NCBI GenBank assembly: GCA_947165675.1
Contig: CAMVBJ010000002.1
Span: forward strand, 1 to 45,569
Reading direction: 5' to 3'
DNA: 45,569 nucleotides
Origin: an uncultured Prevotellaceae bacterium
GTDB taxonomy: Bacteria > Bacteroidota > Bacteroidia > Bacteroidales > Muribaculaceae
Positions within the stretch are counted from its first letter, which is position 1. Every line of letters starts with the position of its first letter. Shown here in pieces: positions 31,677 to 40,000 of this stretch. Below the pieces are notes generated by a model, which was given only the letters and a program-made list of their open reading frames with translations, did not search any database and had not been told where the DNA came from. The position numbers and the translations under genes are program-made.

Positions 31677-32969
31677 TCATCTCAGCAATAATTGGGCGTC
31701 GCCGTAGCTCAAGAAGCGGAAATCATGGCTCATGGCATAGTCATACATGCCACGCCACTGGTCATTGCCGACAAAGGCGGCCACGAGTAGCAGCAGTGTG
31801 GATTGTGGCTGATGGAAGTTGGTGATCATGCCATCGACAATGCGGTAACTGAAGCCTGGTGCAATCATCAGCTGGGTGCTGCCCATGTAGGTGTCGGCTC
31901 GATGACGGTCCAGGTAGTCAACGATGTTCTGGAGCGCCTTCTGGGTCGAAATTTTACATGGGGTGGTGTAGGGCATCCATTGTGTAACTGTAAGTTCTTG
32001 CTCGTCGGCGTCGGGATTATCCTCAAGTGTCTGGCCAATGTAGTATAGGCTCTCAAGAGTGCGCACGCTGGTGGTGCCAACGGCGATGATGGGACCTTGG
32101 GAGTTGATGATGTCCATGATTACGTCGCGAGGCACGCTGATGAACTCGTAGTGCATGGGGTGGTCGCCGATGTGTTCGCTCTTGACGGGCTGGAAGGTGC
32201 CAGCGCCCACGTGTAGCGTGATTTCGCGCCGACTGATGCCACGGGTGTCGCATTCGGCTAATACCTCGTCGGTAAAGTGCAGCCCAGCCGTGGGAGCGGC
32301 CACACTGCCGTCGATGTGGCTATAGACAGTCTGATAGTCGGTGGAGTCGCTGGCCTCGGTGCCCCGGTTCAGGTAGGGAGGAATAGGGATCTCGCCGACG
32401 GCGTCCAGCACGTCGGCAAAGGTGAGCGTCTCATCGTCCCAGTCAAATGCGATCTCCCAAGCGTTGCCCCGCTGCTCGCCACGGGTAGCCGTGAGCGTTA
32501 TGGGACACGGGGACGGTTCTTTTGTCCCATTTTTGGATGAATTGGGACAAAAGAACCGTCCCTGTGTCCCATTTTGGATGGTGAGGGTCTGGGTGAGCGG
32601 CCCTTGTTTCCAGCGCTTGCTGTTGCCGACCAGGCATTGCCACACGCAGTGCCCCGTGGTCTGGAAAATCTGCTCATAGTCACGTGGCATGACTGGCTCC
32701 AGGCAGAAGATCTCGATCGTTGAGCCCGTCTCCTTGCGGAAGCGCAGGCGGGCATTGATCACGCGCGTATTATTATAAATGAGTGTAGAGTGTTTGGGGA
32801 GCAAGGCGGGAACTTCCCAGAATTTTCTCTCCTCGATGTTGCCACCTTTATAGTATAATAGCTTGCACTGCTCGCGCTGGGCCAGCGGGTGCTTGGCGAT
32901 GCGCTCGTCGGGCAGGTTGTAGTCGTAGTCAGCAATGCGCAAGGCGCGTATGTCGTCAATCAGGGCCAT
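31677..32969 (-). CDS. queA: tRNA preQ1(34) S-adenosylmethionine ribosyltransferase-isomerase with in-frame insertion
   Basis: From the ATG at 32969 the product is 430 residues. QueA transfers and isomerises the ribosyl part of SAM onto preQ1-tRNA in queuosine synthesis. Conserved blocks include LIYNNTRVINARL, DGSVAAPTAGLHFT, ITLHVGAGTFQPVK, IIAVGTTSVRTLESL and MITNFHQPQSTLLLLVAAF. Residues about 132-156 (QNGTQGRFFCPNSSKNGTKE and PSPCP) have no counterpart in the family as recalled and are encoded by a REP-like inverted repeat inserted in frame between LTI and ITLTATR. The start is one base after the menA stop, so the two are cotranscribed. Eight additional upstream codons were rejected because they overlap menA. 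Confidence 0.9.
   Translation of the reverse strand: MALIDDIRALRIADYDYNLPDERIAKHPLAQREQCKLLYYKGGNIEERKFWEVPALLPKHSTLIYNNTRVINARLRFRKETGSTIEIFCLEPVMPRDYEQIFQTTGHCVWQCLVGNSKRWKQGPLTQTLTIQNGTQGRFFCPNSSKNGTKEPSPCPITLTATRGEQRGNAWEIAFDWDDETLTFADVLDAVGEIPIPPYLNRGTEASDSTDYQTVYSHIDGSVAAPTAGLHFTDEVLAECDTRGISRREITLHVGAGTFQPVKSEHIGDHPMHYEFISVPRDVIMDIINSQGPIIAVGTTSVRTLESLYYIGQTLEDNPDADEQELTVTQWMPYTTPCKISTQKALQNIVDYLDRHRADTYMGSTQLMIAPGFSYRIVDGMITNFHQPQSTLLLLVAAFVGNDQWRGMYDYAMSHDFRFLSYGDAQLLLR
32501..32571. repeat. REP-like inverted repeat inside queA
   Basis: Arms 32501-32529 and 32543-32571 (each beginning TGGGACA and ending TGTCCCA) match as inverted repeats at 28 of 29 positions across a 13-base loop. 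Each arm is itself a partial palindrome. The minus-strand string ATCCAAAATGGGACA occurs at the right end and, with one extra A, at the loop, giving a direct repeat of about 15 bases. The whole element (about 75 bases, a multiple of three) keeps queA in frame. GGGACA...GAACCGTCCC palindromes of this kind are recalled from intergenic regions of many genomes. Confidence 0.92.
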
Positions 32970-32970
32970 T

Positions 32971-33870
32971 TTAAGAATATTTAATGAGTACAATAGTCAA
33001 TAGTAGTGTAAAAATGAGCATGTTGCGAGCCGTCTCGCCCAGCAGGGGGTTCAAGGCGGCACCATCGCGCTGCCTGAGCTTGTTCCAGGTGGCGGTGTGC
33101 ATCACGAGGTAGAGCACTGGGATGATCAAGGTCCACATGGGCATTACGCCACCCACGCCTATCATGATCCATAACACGGTGAGTATCGCCATGGCAGTAT
33201 AGCCGTTGGTCAAGTAGGAAAAAGCGGCTGCCTTGCGGCCGAAGATGACCACCGACGTGCGCTTGCCCGCCTCGCGGTCGTCGTCCACGTCGCGGTAGTT
33301 GTTGATGAGCAGCACGTTCACGGCCAGCAGTCCCGTTGTGATGGACATGAGCAGCACCAGCGGATCCCAGCGCAGGGCTTGTACATAGTAGGTCAGGTTT
33401 ACGGGCACGAGGCCAAAGAAGATGAATACCGTCAGCTCGCCCAAGCCGTGATATGACAGAGGGTAGGGACCGGTGCTGTAGGCCAGTGCTGCCAGTGCGA
33501 TGACGATGCCCACGGGCAAGAGCCACCAGCCACCGTAGGGGATGAGGCAACAGCCCACGGCGCATGCCAGAGCCAGCAGGCCGAAGGTGACGTTGCGCAA
33601 TGTCTTGGGGCTGATGTCGCCCTCGGTGACACCACGCCGCGGTCCCACGCGGCCCGGCTTGTCGGCACCGTGCAGGTAATCAAAGTATTCGTTGGCTGTG
33701 TTGGAAACAATCTGTGCCAACAGGGCGAATATCAGGCAGAGCATTGCCGGTATCCACTGGAAGCGATGATGCCACACGGCCAGTCCGATAGCGATGACCA
33801 CGCCGCTCAACGACACAGGCAAAGTCCGCAGTCTGAAGCACTCCAGCCATATCTTGATCTTCTGTTTCAT
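32971..33870 (-). CDS. menA: 1,4-dihydroxy-2-naphthoate octaprenyltransferase
   Basis: The 299-residue UbiA-family integral membrane enzyme prenylates dihydroxynaphthoate in menaquinone synthesis. It begins with RLRTLPVSLSGVVIAIGLAV, has the Asp-rich Mg-binding motif in NTANEYFDYLHGADKPGR and the second one in INNYRDVDDDREAGKRT, plus about eight hydrophobic helices. The start at 33870 follows a TAATTTTG box by about 23 bases; a longer reading frame to 33927 would overlap that box and was rejected. It is immediately followed by queA. Confidence 0.92.
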   Translation of the reverse strand: MKQKIKIWLECFRLRTLPVSLSGVVIAIGLAVWHHRFQWIPAMLCLIFALLAQIVSNTANEYFDYLHGADKPGRVGPRRGVTEGDISPKTLRNVTFGLLALACAVGCCLIPYGGWWLLPVGIVIALAALAYSTGPYPLSYHGLGELTVFIFFGLVPVNLTYYVQALRWDPLVLLMSITTGLLAVNVLLINNYRDVDDDREAGKRTSVVIFGRKAAAFSYLTNGYTAMAILTVLWIMIGVGGVMPMWTLIIPVLYLVMHTATWNKLRQRDGAALNPLLGETARNMLIFTLLLTIVLIKYS

Positions 33871-33893
33871 GTCAATTTTGATGAATGTGGGTG

Positions 33894-33901
33894 CAAAATT
33901 A
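33894..33901 (-). promoter_or_regulatory. -7 box for menA-queA
   Basis: TAATTTTG then CACC on the minus strand, with a weak TTGG about 22 bases upstream. It would give a leader of about 17 bases and excludes the longer menA start. Confidence 0.55.
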
Positions 33902-34008
33902 CAAAAAGATTGCCGAGCGGTGTCCAATTTTTAGACAGAATGGTGTATAAAGTTTTGACAAATTCCACCTTTTGTCCTGAAATTGTCGGTTTTGCGGCAC
34001 TGTGGTAC

Positions 34009-34016
34009 TATTTTTG
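34009..34016 (+). promoter_or_regulatory. -7 box for the first DUF805 gene
   Basis: TATTTTTG matches TAnnTTTG; start near 34023, leader of about 45 bases. The -33 element is not clear. Confidence 0.42.
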
Positions 34017-34067
34017 CTGTGAACATAATAAAAGTAATCATTATTCACTATTTAAAATTTGGGAGTT

Positions 34068-34727
34068 ATGGAACAGATGAATGAAAAATCCCCGGCTTTT
34101 AGTGAGGAAAGAAGTCATGTAGATAATACGTTGACCAGACATTCTAACCCTGCGCCTCGCTTGTCGTTCAAGGAGGCTATCGGCAATGCCATTGCCAATT
34201 ATGCCACGTTGAAGGGACGTTCTCGTCGCAGCGAGTTTTGGTGGTTTTCACTCTTCGAGGTATTAGTTATGGCTGTCCCCCTGGTTGGACTGGGAATTGT
34301 GACTTATGTCTTCGAGGGCACATTCCATCATATCGACGGTTTTGAAAATTCAACCGAAGAAGCCTTGCATGGAATAGGGGTGATGATCCTGCTCTTGATT
34401 TCACTTTTCTTGTTTATCCCGAGCCTGTCGGTGACCGTTCGTCGATTGCATGATACGGGTCGAAGTGGCAAGTGGCTGCTGGGTTGCATCTTGGTAGGAG
34501 GGGCTTATAAATCGTTGTCAAAGTTGATGCTCGACAGTGCTGTCGTCAATAGTATGGATCGTCTGGAACTCATCAAGCAGGCCTTCACCGACTTGACTAT
34601 AGGCAATGGCGTGGTGTTGCTACTTGGAGTGATATATGTGGCATTGTCCATCATCATGTTGGTATTCCTGTTGCAAGATAGTGACAAGGGCGAAAACAGA
34701 TATGGTCCCTCACCCAAATATCAGTAA
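34068..34727 (+). CDS. DUF805 membrane protein (first copy)
   Basis: The 219-residue protein has the DUF805 hallmarks: YATLKGRSRRSEFWWFSLF at the entry to the first helix, SVTVRRLHDTGRSGKWLL in the middle, and GENRYGPSPKYQ at the end, with four hydrophobic helices. Start taken at ATG 34068 (MEQMNEK); an earlier TTG was not chosen. DUF805 proteins are inner-membrane proteins of unknown role, some described as YhaH-like. A terminator follows and a second DUF805 gene comes next. Confidence 0.85.
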   Translation: MEQMNEKSPAFSEERSHVDNTLTRHSNPAPRLSFKEAIGNAIANYATLKGRSRRSEFWWFSLFEVLVMAVPLVGLGIVTYVFEGTFHHIDGFENSTEEALHGIGVMILLLISLFLFIPSLSVTVRRLHDTGRSGKWLLGCILVGGAYKSLSKLMLDSAVVNSMDRLELIKQAFTDLTIGNGVVLLLGVIYVALSIIMLVFLLQDSDKGENRYGPSPKYQ

Positions 34728-34743
34728 ATAATCTTCATTTAGC

Positions 34744-34772
34744 GGCTCAGCAGGATCTGTTGGGCCTTTTTT
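34744..34772 (+). terminator. Intrinsic terminator after first DUF805 gene
   Basis: GGCTCAGCA (34744-34752) pairs with TGTTGGGCC (34758-34766) with two G-U pairs and a 5-base loop, followed by TTTTTT (34767-34772). Classic form. Confidence 0.8.
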
Positions 34773-34807
34773 ATGGATGAAAAGGACTCAGTAATCAGAA
34801 AATGTTT

Positions 34808-34815
34808 TACCTTTG
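34808..34815 (+). promoter_or_regulatory. -7 box for the second DUF805 gene
   Basis: TACCTTTG with a start near 34822 and a leader of about 43 bases. The -33 region lacks a clear TTTG. Together with the terminator just upstream it shows the two DUF805 genes are separately transcribed. Confidence 0.55.
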
Positions 34816-34864
34816 TAAAATAAACACATCAATTATGATGATGATAGTTAAACAGTATTGAGAT

Positions 34865-35500
34865 ATGGAACAGCAAAATCAACAATCACAGCCTCCTGTG
34901 TTTAATCCGCAAGGTCAGGCCCCACAGCCTGCCCCCCAGTATCAACCCCACGTGACCGCATCGCCAATCATGGACCCCGTCACGGCGGTCAAGACGTGCT
35001 TCAAGAAGTATATTGACTTCAAGGGCCGAGCCCGCCGCAGCGAGTTCTGGTGGTTTGTCCTGTTTGTATTTGTGGTTTCGACTGCACTGTCTTATGTCGG
35101 CTTGATAACGCCCGTTGTCGGCTACATCAGCTCTGCATTTAGTTTGGCCGTGCTGATTCCGTGGCTGGCGGTACTTTGTCGTCGTCTGCACGATACTAAC
35201 CGCGGTAGTTGGTGGGTAGTGCTGATGGCAGTTTTAATAGTTGGTTACTTTGGCTCATTTGTATCGTTGATAGGTGCTAATTACGAGCAATTACAATCTG
35301 TATCCAGTGGAAACGTGGATGAGATCATGGAGATAGCACAGGCGATGGCTAACTCTGTTCAGGCATCACCTGCTTTAGCAACGGTGATGGTGGTCTGTGT
35401 CTTGGGAGTCATGCTCTTGGGCTTGGTTCTCTTGATTTTTTCCCTTCTCGACAGTCATTGGCAAGAGAACAAGTATGGACCGTCGCCTAAGTATAAGTAG
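34865..35500 (+). CDS. DUF805 membrane protein (second copy)
   Basis: The 211-residue paralogue starts MEQQNQQSQPP, has a Pro/Gln-rich cytoplasmic N-terminus (1-35), then YIDFKGRARRSEFWWFVLF, AVLCRRLHDTNRGSWWVVL and C-terminal ENKYGPSPKYK around four hydrophobic helices. It clearly duplicates the preceding gene. It is followed by a strong bidirectional terminator shared with pfkA. Confidence 0.87.
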   Translation: MEQQNQQSQPPVFNPQGQAPQPAPQYQPHVTASPIMDPVTAVKTCFKKYIDFKGRARRSEFWWFVLFVFVVSTALSYVGLITPVVGYISSAFSLAVLIPWLAVLCRRLHDTNRGSWWVVLMAVLIVGYFGSFVSLIGANYEQLQSVSSGNVDEIMEIAQAMANSVQASPALATVMVVCVLGVMLLGLVLLIFSLLDSHWQENKYGPSPKYK

Positions 35501-35535
35501 GTTTTAGGATGTAGTAAAAATAATTGAATATTAAC

Positions 35536-35567
35536 TAATTAGGGGCGCTTGATGGCGCCCCTAATTA
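35536..35567. terminator. Bidirectional terminator between DUF805 and pfkA
   Basis: TAATTAGGGGCGC (35536-35548) and GCGCCCCTAATTA (35555-35567) are perfectly complementary over 13 bp with a 6-base loop, between convergent genes. Confidence 0.85.
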
Positions 35568-35589
35568 TTAGTGATTTCTCCATGCTGTA

Positions 35590-36570
35590 TCAGAGTGATA
35601 GCTTGTGAAGGGTGTCAAGCAGGTCGCGGTCGATGATTTTCTGGTCGCGGATGGCCTTGGCAAAGGGGACGTAAATGATTTTCTCGTCATCGTCACCAAT
35701 CATGATGTTGCGCTGACCTTCCATTAGGGCATCGATGGCTGCTGCACCCATTCGGGAAGCTAAGATGCGGTCCTGGGCTGTGGGCGATCCACCACGTTGC
35801 AGGTGGCCCAGGATGGTTACCCTCACGTCATATTGTGGATACTCCTTGCGGACTCTCTCGGCAAGACCCATGGCACCTCCAGTAACGGGGCTCTCGGCTA
35901 CCAGTACGATTGATGAATTCTTGCTCTTGCGGAAGCCATTCTCAATGAGTTGGGCCAGTTGATCCACCTCGGTAGAGATCTCTGGGATGATGGCGGCTTC
36001 GGCACCCGAGGCAATCGCTCCGTTGAGGGCCAAGAATCCAGCCTCGCGTCCCATCACTTCGATGAAGAAGAGTCGTTCATGACTGGTTGCTGTGTCGCGG
36101 ATGCGGTCCACACACCACATGATGGTGTTCAACGCTGTGTCATAGCCGATGGTGTGATCGGTACCACTCAGGTCATTGTCGATAGTGCCTGGCAGACCCA
36201 CAATCGGGAAATCAAATTCGCTGGCAAACTGGCGTGCACCGCTCAATGAGCCGTCACCACCGATGACCACCAGAGCGTCGATGTCGTGCTTCTTGATGTT
36301 TTCATAGGCGCGTTGCCTGCCTTCGACGGTCATGAATTCCTTGCAGCGGGCAGTCTTGAGGATAGTGCCGCCATGATGAATGATATTGGAAACATTCTGG
36401 GTCTTGAGGTCGATTATTTCGTCCTCTACAAGGCCTTTGTAGCCATGGTAGATTCCTTTTACCTTAAATCCATTATAAATCGCTGAGCGGGTGACCGCAC
36501 GGATTGCCGCGTTCATGCCAGGGGCATCGCCGCCCGAGGTCAAGACGCCAATTGTCTTGATAGCTGCCAT
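35590..36570 (-). CDS. pfkA: ATP-dependent 6-phosphofructokinase
   Basis: The 326-residue enzyme phosphorylates fructose 6-phosphate in glycolysis. Key motifs: [13 protein letters not shown] (8-20), VVIGGDGS with Gly105 in GGDGS (104-108) that marks ATP rather than pyrophosphate use, PGTIDND (127-133) with the catalytic Asp, and MGREAG (173-178). Length and order fit the bacterial group A enzyme. Confidence 0.95.
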   Translation of the reverse strand: MAAIKTIGVLTSGGDAPGMNAAIRAVTRSAIYNGFKVKGIYHGYKGLVEDEIIDLKTQNVSNIIHHGGTILKTARCKEFMTVEGRQRAYENIKKHDIDALVVIGGDGSLSGARQFASEFDFPIVGLPGTIDNDLSGTDHTIGYDTALNTIMWCVDRIRDTATSHERLFFIEVMGREAGFLALNGAIASGAEAAIIPEISTEVDQLAQLIENGFRKSKNSSIVLVAESPVTGGAMGLAERVRKEYPQYDVRVTILGHLQRGGSPTAQDRILASRMGAAAIDALMEGQRNIMIGDDDEKIIYVPFAKAIRDQKIIDRDLLDTLHKLSL

Positions 36571-36615
36571 AGTAATAATACTCTATTAATCTTGGTTTGG
36601 TTGTTGTGTAGGCTG

Positions 36616-36623
36616 CAAAGATA
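36616..36623 (-). promoter_or_regulatory. -7 box for pfkA
   Basis: TATCTTTG followed by CAGCC on the minus strand; start near 36609, about 38 bases before the ATG. No clear -33 element. Confidence 0.5.
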
Positions 36624-36639
36624 ATGATTTTTTTGATTA

Positions 36640-37046
36640 TGTGAAAAATAAAAACGGCGGCTACTCACGCAGACACCGTTAATTCTCATGTTTTTATTGC
36701 TTGCGTTTTTTTAATAGGATATAGATTCAAGGTTGGGCTAAATAATCATTTAATCAACATTAACTACCATCAAAAGATTTTTCTTTATTCTATTTCCTCA
36801 TGAGTTGAGGATGTAAATGCGATATATATAATATGGAGAAATGTTATTTGTGCCACAAAATTACAATCGGGTGCGGCGCAGGGGTAGGAAAAGTGAAAAA
36901 ATCATTTGAAAGAATTGTTGTTTTTTTGCCCGAAAACTTGTAAAAAAATGACCATAACAAACGTTAATTGCCTAAATATCATTAAAATAAAAATACAAAT
37001 AGTAATAATAGAAATCAGAGTAAAACAATGCTCAAATTTTGTGCAA
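36640..37046. other. AT-rich gene-free region
   Basis: No credible coding sequence was found on either strand. On the minus strand there is a lone TAATTTTG at 36856-36863 without a -33 element, and a 7-bp stem (36654-36677) followed by a U-rich tract, which could delimit a short transcript. This is weak evidence. The rest is simple AT-rich sequence. Confidence 0.5.
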
Positions 37047-37084
37047 AAAACAGGTCAAGATTATTGTGTACCTTGACCTGTTTT
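37047..37084 (-). terminator. Intrinsic terminator of the macroglobulin gene
   Basis: AAAACAGGTCAAG (37047-37059) and CTTGACCTGTTTT (37072-37084) are perfectly complementary over 13 bp; on the minus strand the stem is followed by a U-rich tract. It begins 14 bases after the stop codon. Confidence 0.88.
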
Positions 37085-37098
37085 GAATCATTGTGGGA

Positions 37099-40000
37099 TT
37101 ATTTGCCGATGGCCTTGATGACTTTCCCGGCGCTGTGGGCGCTCAACTGCGGGGCATACTGGCACTGAATGGTAGCGATGCCTGAAGTGAACTCGCCGGG
37201 ACTTGTTACCCACACGTCATACCCGATGATGTGGGTGCCCTTGTCGAGGCTGCTGATGAAGACATTGGTCTGGGTGTCCTTGGTCTCCTGGTAGAACCAG
37301 GTGTTATCCTCGCTGCGGTAGCCTGAGAGTTGATCAACAGGTTCGAAGCAGGCGGCACGCTCGTCGGTTATGGTGACAAAGTCCATGTCCTTGTTGGTCT
37401 TGATGATGACACGCACCTTCACCTTGTCGCCAACCTTAAAGGCGTCGGTCTTGTGCAGTGAGCCGTCCTGGGCATAGACGTAGTATTCCTTGCTGATGGA
37501 TACCTCCTCGATGGCCTTCTCTTTGATTTGGGTCATCGGAGCCTTGAACTGGCTGTAGACAGCTCCCCAGGCAGGACCCTTACCCGTGCGCTCAATCACA
37601 ACACTGCCGGTGGTGGTAGCGGGCAGAGTGGTGCGGAAGTACCCCAGCCACTGTGCCATCTTGTCGAGATTGATGGGTTGTCCTGCCACGGTGATGACGG
37701 GTGTGGCGCCGCGGTCGAGCCACTGGCTGCCTGTGCTCAGGATGCTATAGACGGCATCGGCGGCAAGGCTATAGGTGCCCCAGTCGTTGCTCTGCTTCAT
37801 GAGCAGCATCCACTTGCGCACCTGGTCAATCTCCTCCTGGCGCGGGTCAATCTCATTCATGGCCTGCAGCACGGTGCTGGTGTAGGCCACCTTGTCCAGT
37901 TCCCACCAGCCGTGACCCGTCTGCAGGTTATCCCAGTACATGCCCAGGCTGGGCTTGACGATGGCAAACTGACGGATGCTCTCGACGATCGAGCGGGCGG
38001 TCTTTTGGTAACCGTTACGGTTGAGCGTCATGGCGTAGTAGGCCTTCTGCCTGAGGGTGATGCCCTTGCTCCAGTTCTTGTCCATGTACTTGACCGTGTT
38101 CTTGAGCAGGCTGGCACTTGCGCTGGACTGCTGCTTCACCTCGGGGAAGAGGGAACGCGTGTAGGCGTAGCTGGTGAACTGATTGTAAGGCTCCTTGTTG
38201 TACTTCTTGGCCTCGTTGAACAAGCGCACGCACTCATTGTCGTAGTAGGCCACGGCGCGGTTGATCATCGTGGTCAGGCGGCTGTCGTCGGGCAGGTAAC
38301 CTAAGTGCTTGATCTCGCCGATGAGTTGCAACACGGATCCCGTGGTCCAGGCGTTAGACTTGCAACCTGGGTATCGGAACCAGGTGAATCCGCCGTCGCC
38401 CATCTGCAGCGATTGCAGGGCGGAGATGATTTTCTCATATTCCTTCTTGACGATGGTCTCGTCAAACAGCTCGTTGAGTTTGGACATCCTCAGCGTCTGG
38501 CGGTCGGCCTCACGCATCCAGGGCGATGCCAGCAGGGTGCCGATCTTCAGGTCTTGGTTCTTCTGGAGCATTGAGACGAGGGTGGAATCCTCATTGTGCT
38601 GCTTCCAGTAGGTCACGGCTTCCTTGATCAGGGGCTGCGTCTTGGCCACTCCCTGAGCCACTTGCAGGGCAAACAGGCTGTGTGCAGCATGGGTGGCCAC
38701 CTGGTAGTTGTCGCTGAAGATGGTGGGCAGTGCCAGCACGCAGTACCACACGGGATTGTCACAGTACTCGAGCGTCACGCGGGCATCCTTGGGGAACTGG
38801 GGCAGAGGTGCCTCGTAGTGGGACTGTGCGGCCTCGATGTAGAATGGCTCGGTCTCAATGACGGGTGAGATGGTCGTCAACACGGGCACCATCACCTGCT
38901 CACCGTCGCCGAAGCGTTCGTTGGCGGCCTTGATGCGGAATCCCACCATGGCAATGGTGTCGGGCACCTGCCAGTCGATGGTGACGGCCTGGCTACCGCT
39001 CGGGTCGAGCTGTAGGTTGAACTTGCGGGTGGTGTAGATGTCGCCCGAGCGCGGGTCGAACAGTTCGATCACGGCATCACAGGCGGCTGCCTCATCGGTT
39101 GCGTTCTGCACCGTTGCTGCCAGGGTGGCTATGTCGCCCTGGCGCAGGAAGCGCGGCATGTTGCTGCGCACCATCAGCGGCTTCTGGGTCAATACCTCTG
39201 CCAGCCAGGTGGAACCCACCATATCCTCATCCCACGCCACGGCCTGGGTGATCCAAGTGGTATTGAAGTTGGGGGCTTCAAACTCCACCTGCACGTTGCC
39301 CTTGTCGTCGCTGGTGAGCATCGGCATCCACAGGGCTGTCTTCACGTCGCTCTCACGCAGGGTCACATTGTTGAGGTTCGTCTCGTTGACGGTCTGTGCC
39401 TGAACTCCGGCTACGTTACCCTCGAGGGCCTTGGTAGCATCGGTAACAGGACGCAACTCCAGTTTCTTGTTGGTCACAGCCTCGGCCGAACCTGTGTAAG
39501 AGGTCTTCTTGGCTGTCCCGTAGGCCACAACCATCACCTCGTCAAGGGTTGCCTCGCTTTCTTCTAAGCTGACTGACATCACTGCATTCTCCTGTTTCGT
39601 CACGTCATTCAATTGCCTGCCTTTCATCATCATGCGTCCACGTCCATAGCCGTATTCAAAGAAGCCTTGGTAATAAGTGTATAGCCACGGCAGTTGGACG
39701 TTGGCTTCACCGATGTAGTCGAGCATCTTGCCCATCCATGAGGCCCAGGTGGTTTGTGAGCCTCCCAGATAGGTGGGTCTTAATGTGAATGTGTTAAAGT
39801 TGGGGCTCCAGTTGTTAAAAGTCCATTCATTGCTCTTGATGCTGGCGATGGCCTTGTCAAACATGTCGAGCATCATAGCGGCGCGCACGGGCTTGCCGTT
39901 CTGGTCGGTAAGGCTGAATGTCCAGTGCTCCATGTCGCTTGGCACGAGCTTGTCGCGGAAAGATGTGGCGGTAATATGTACTGCCTCAGCCTTATAGGGA

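Noticed and set aside
32498-32577. Frameshift or assembly error in queA
   Set aside because: The insertion is a multiple of three and both flanks stay in frame with conserved QueA blocks, so it is read as a real in-frame insertion.
37528-38304. 258-codon open frame opposite the macroglobulin gene
   Set aside because: Antisense shadow in GC-rich coding DNA; no start context or motif.
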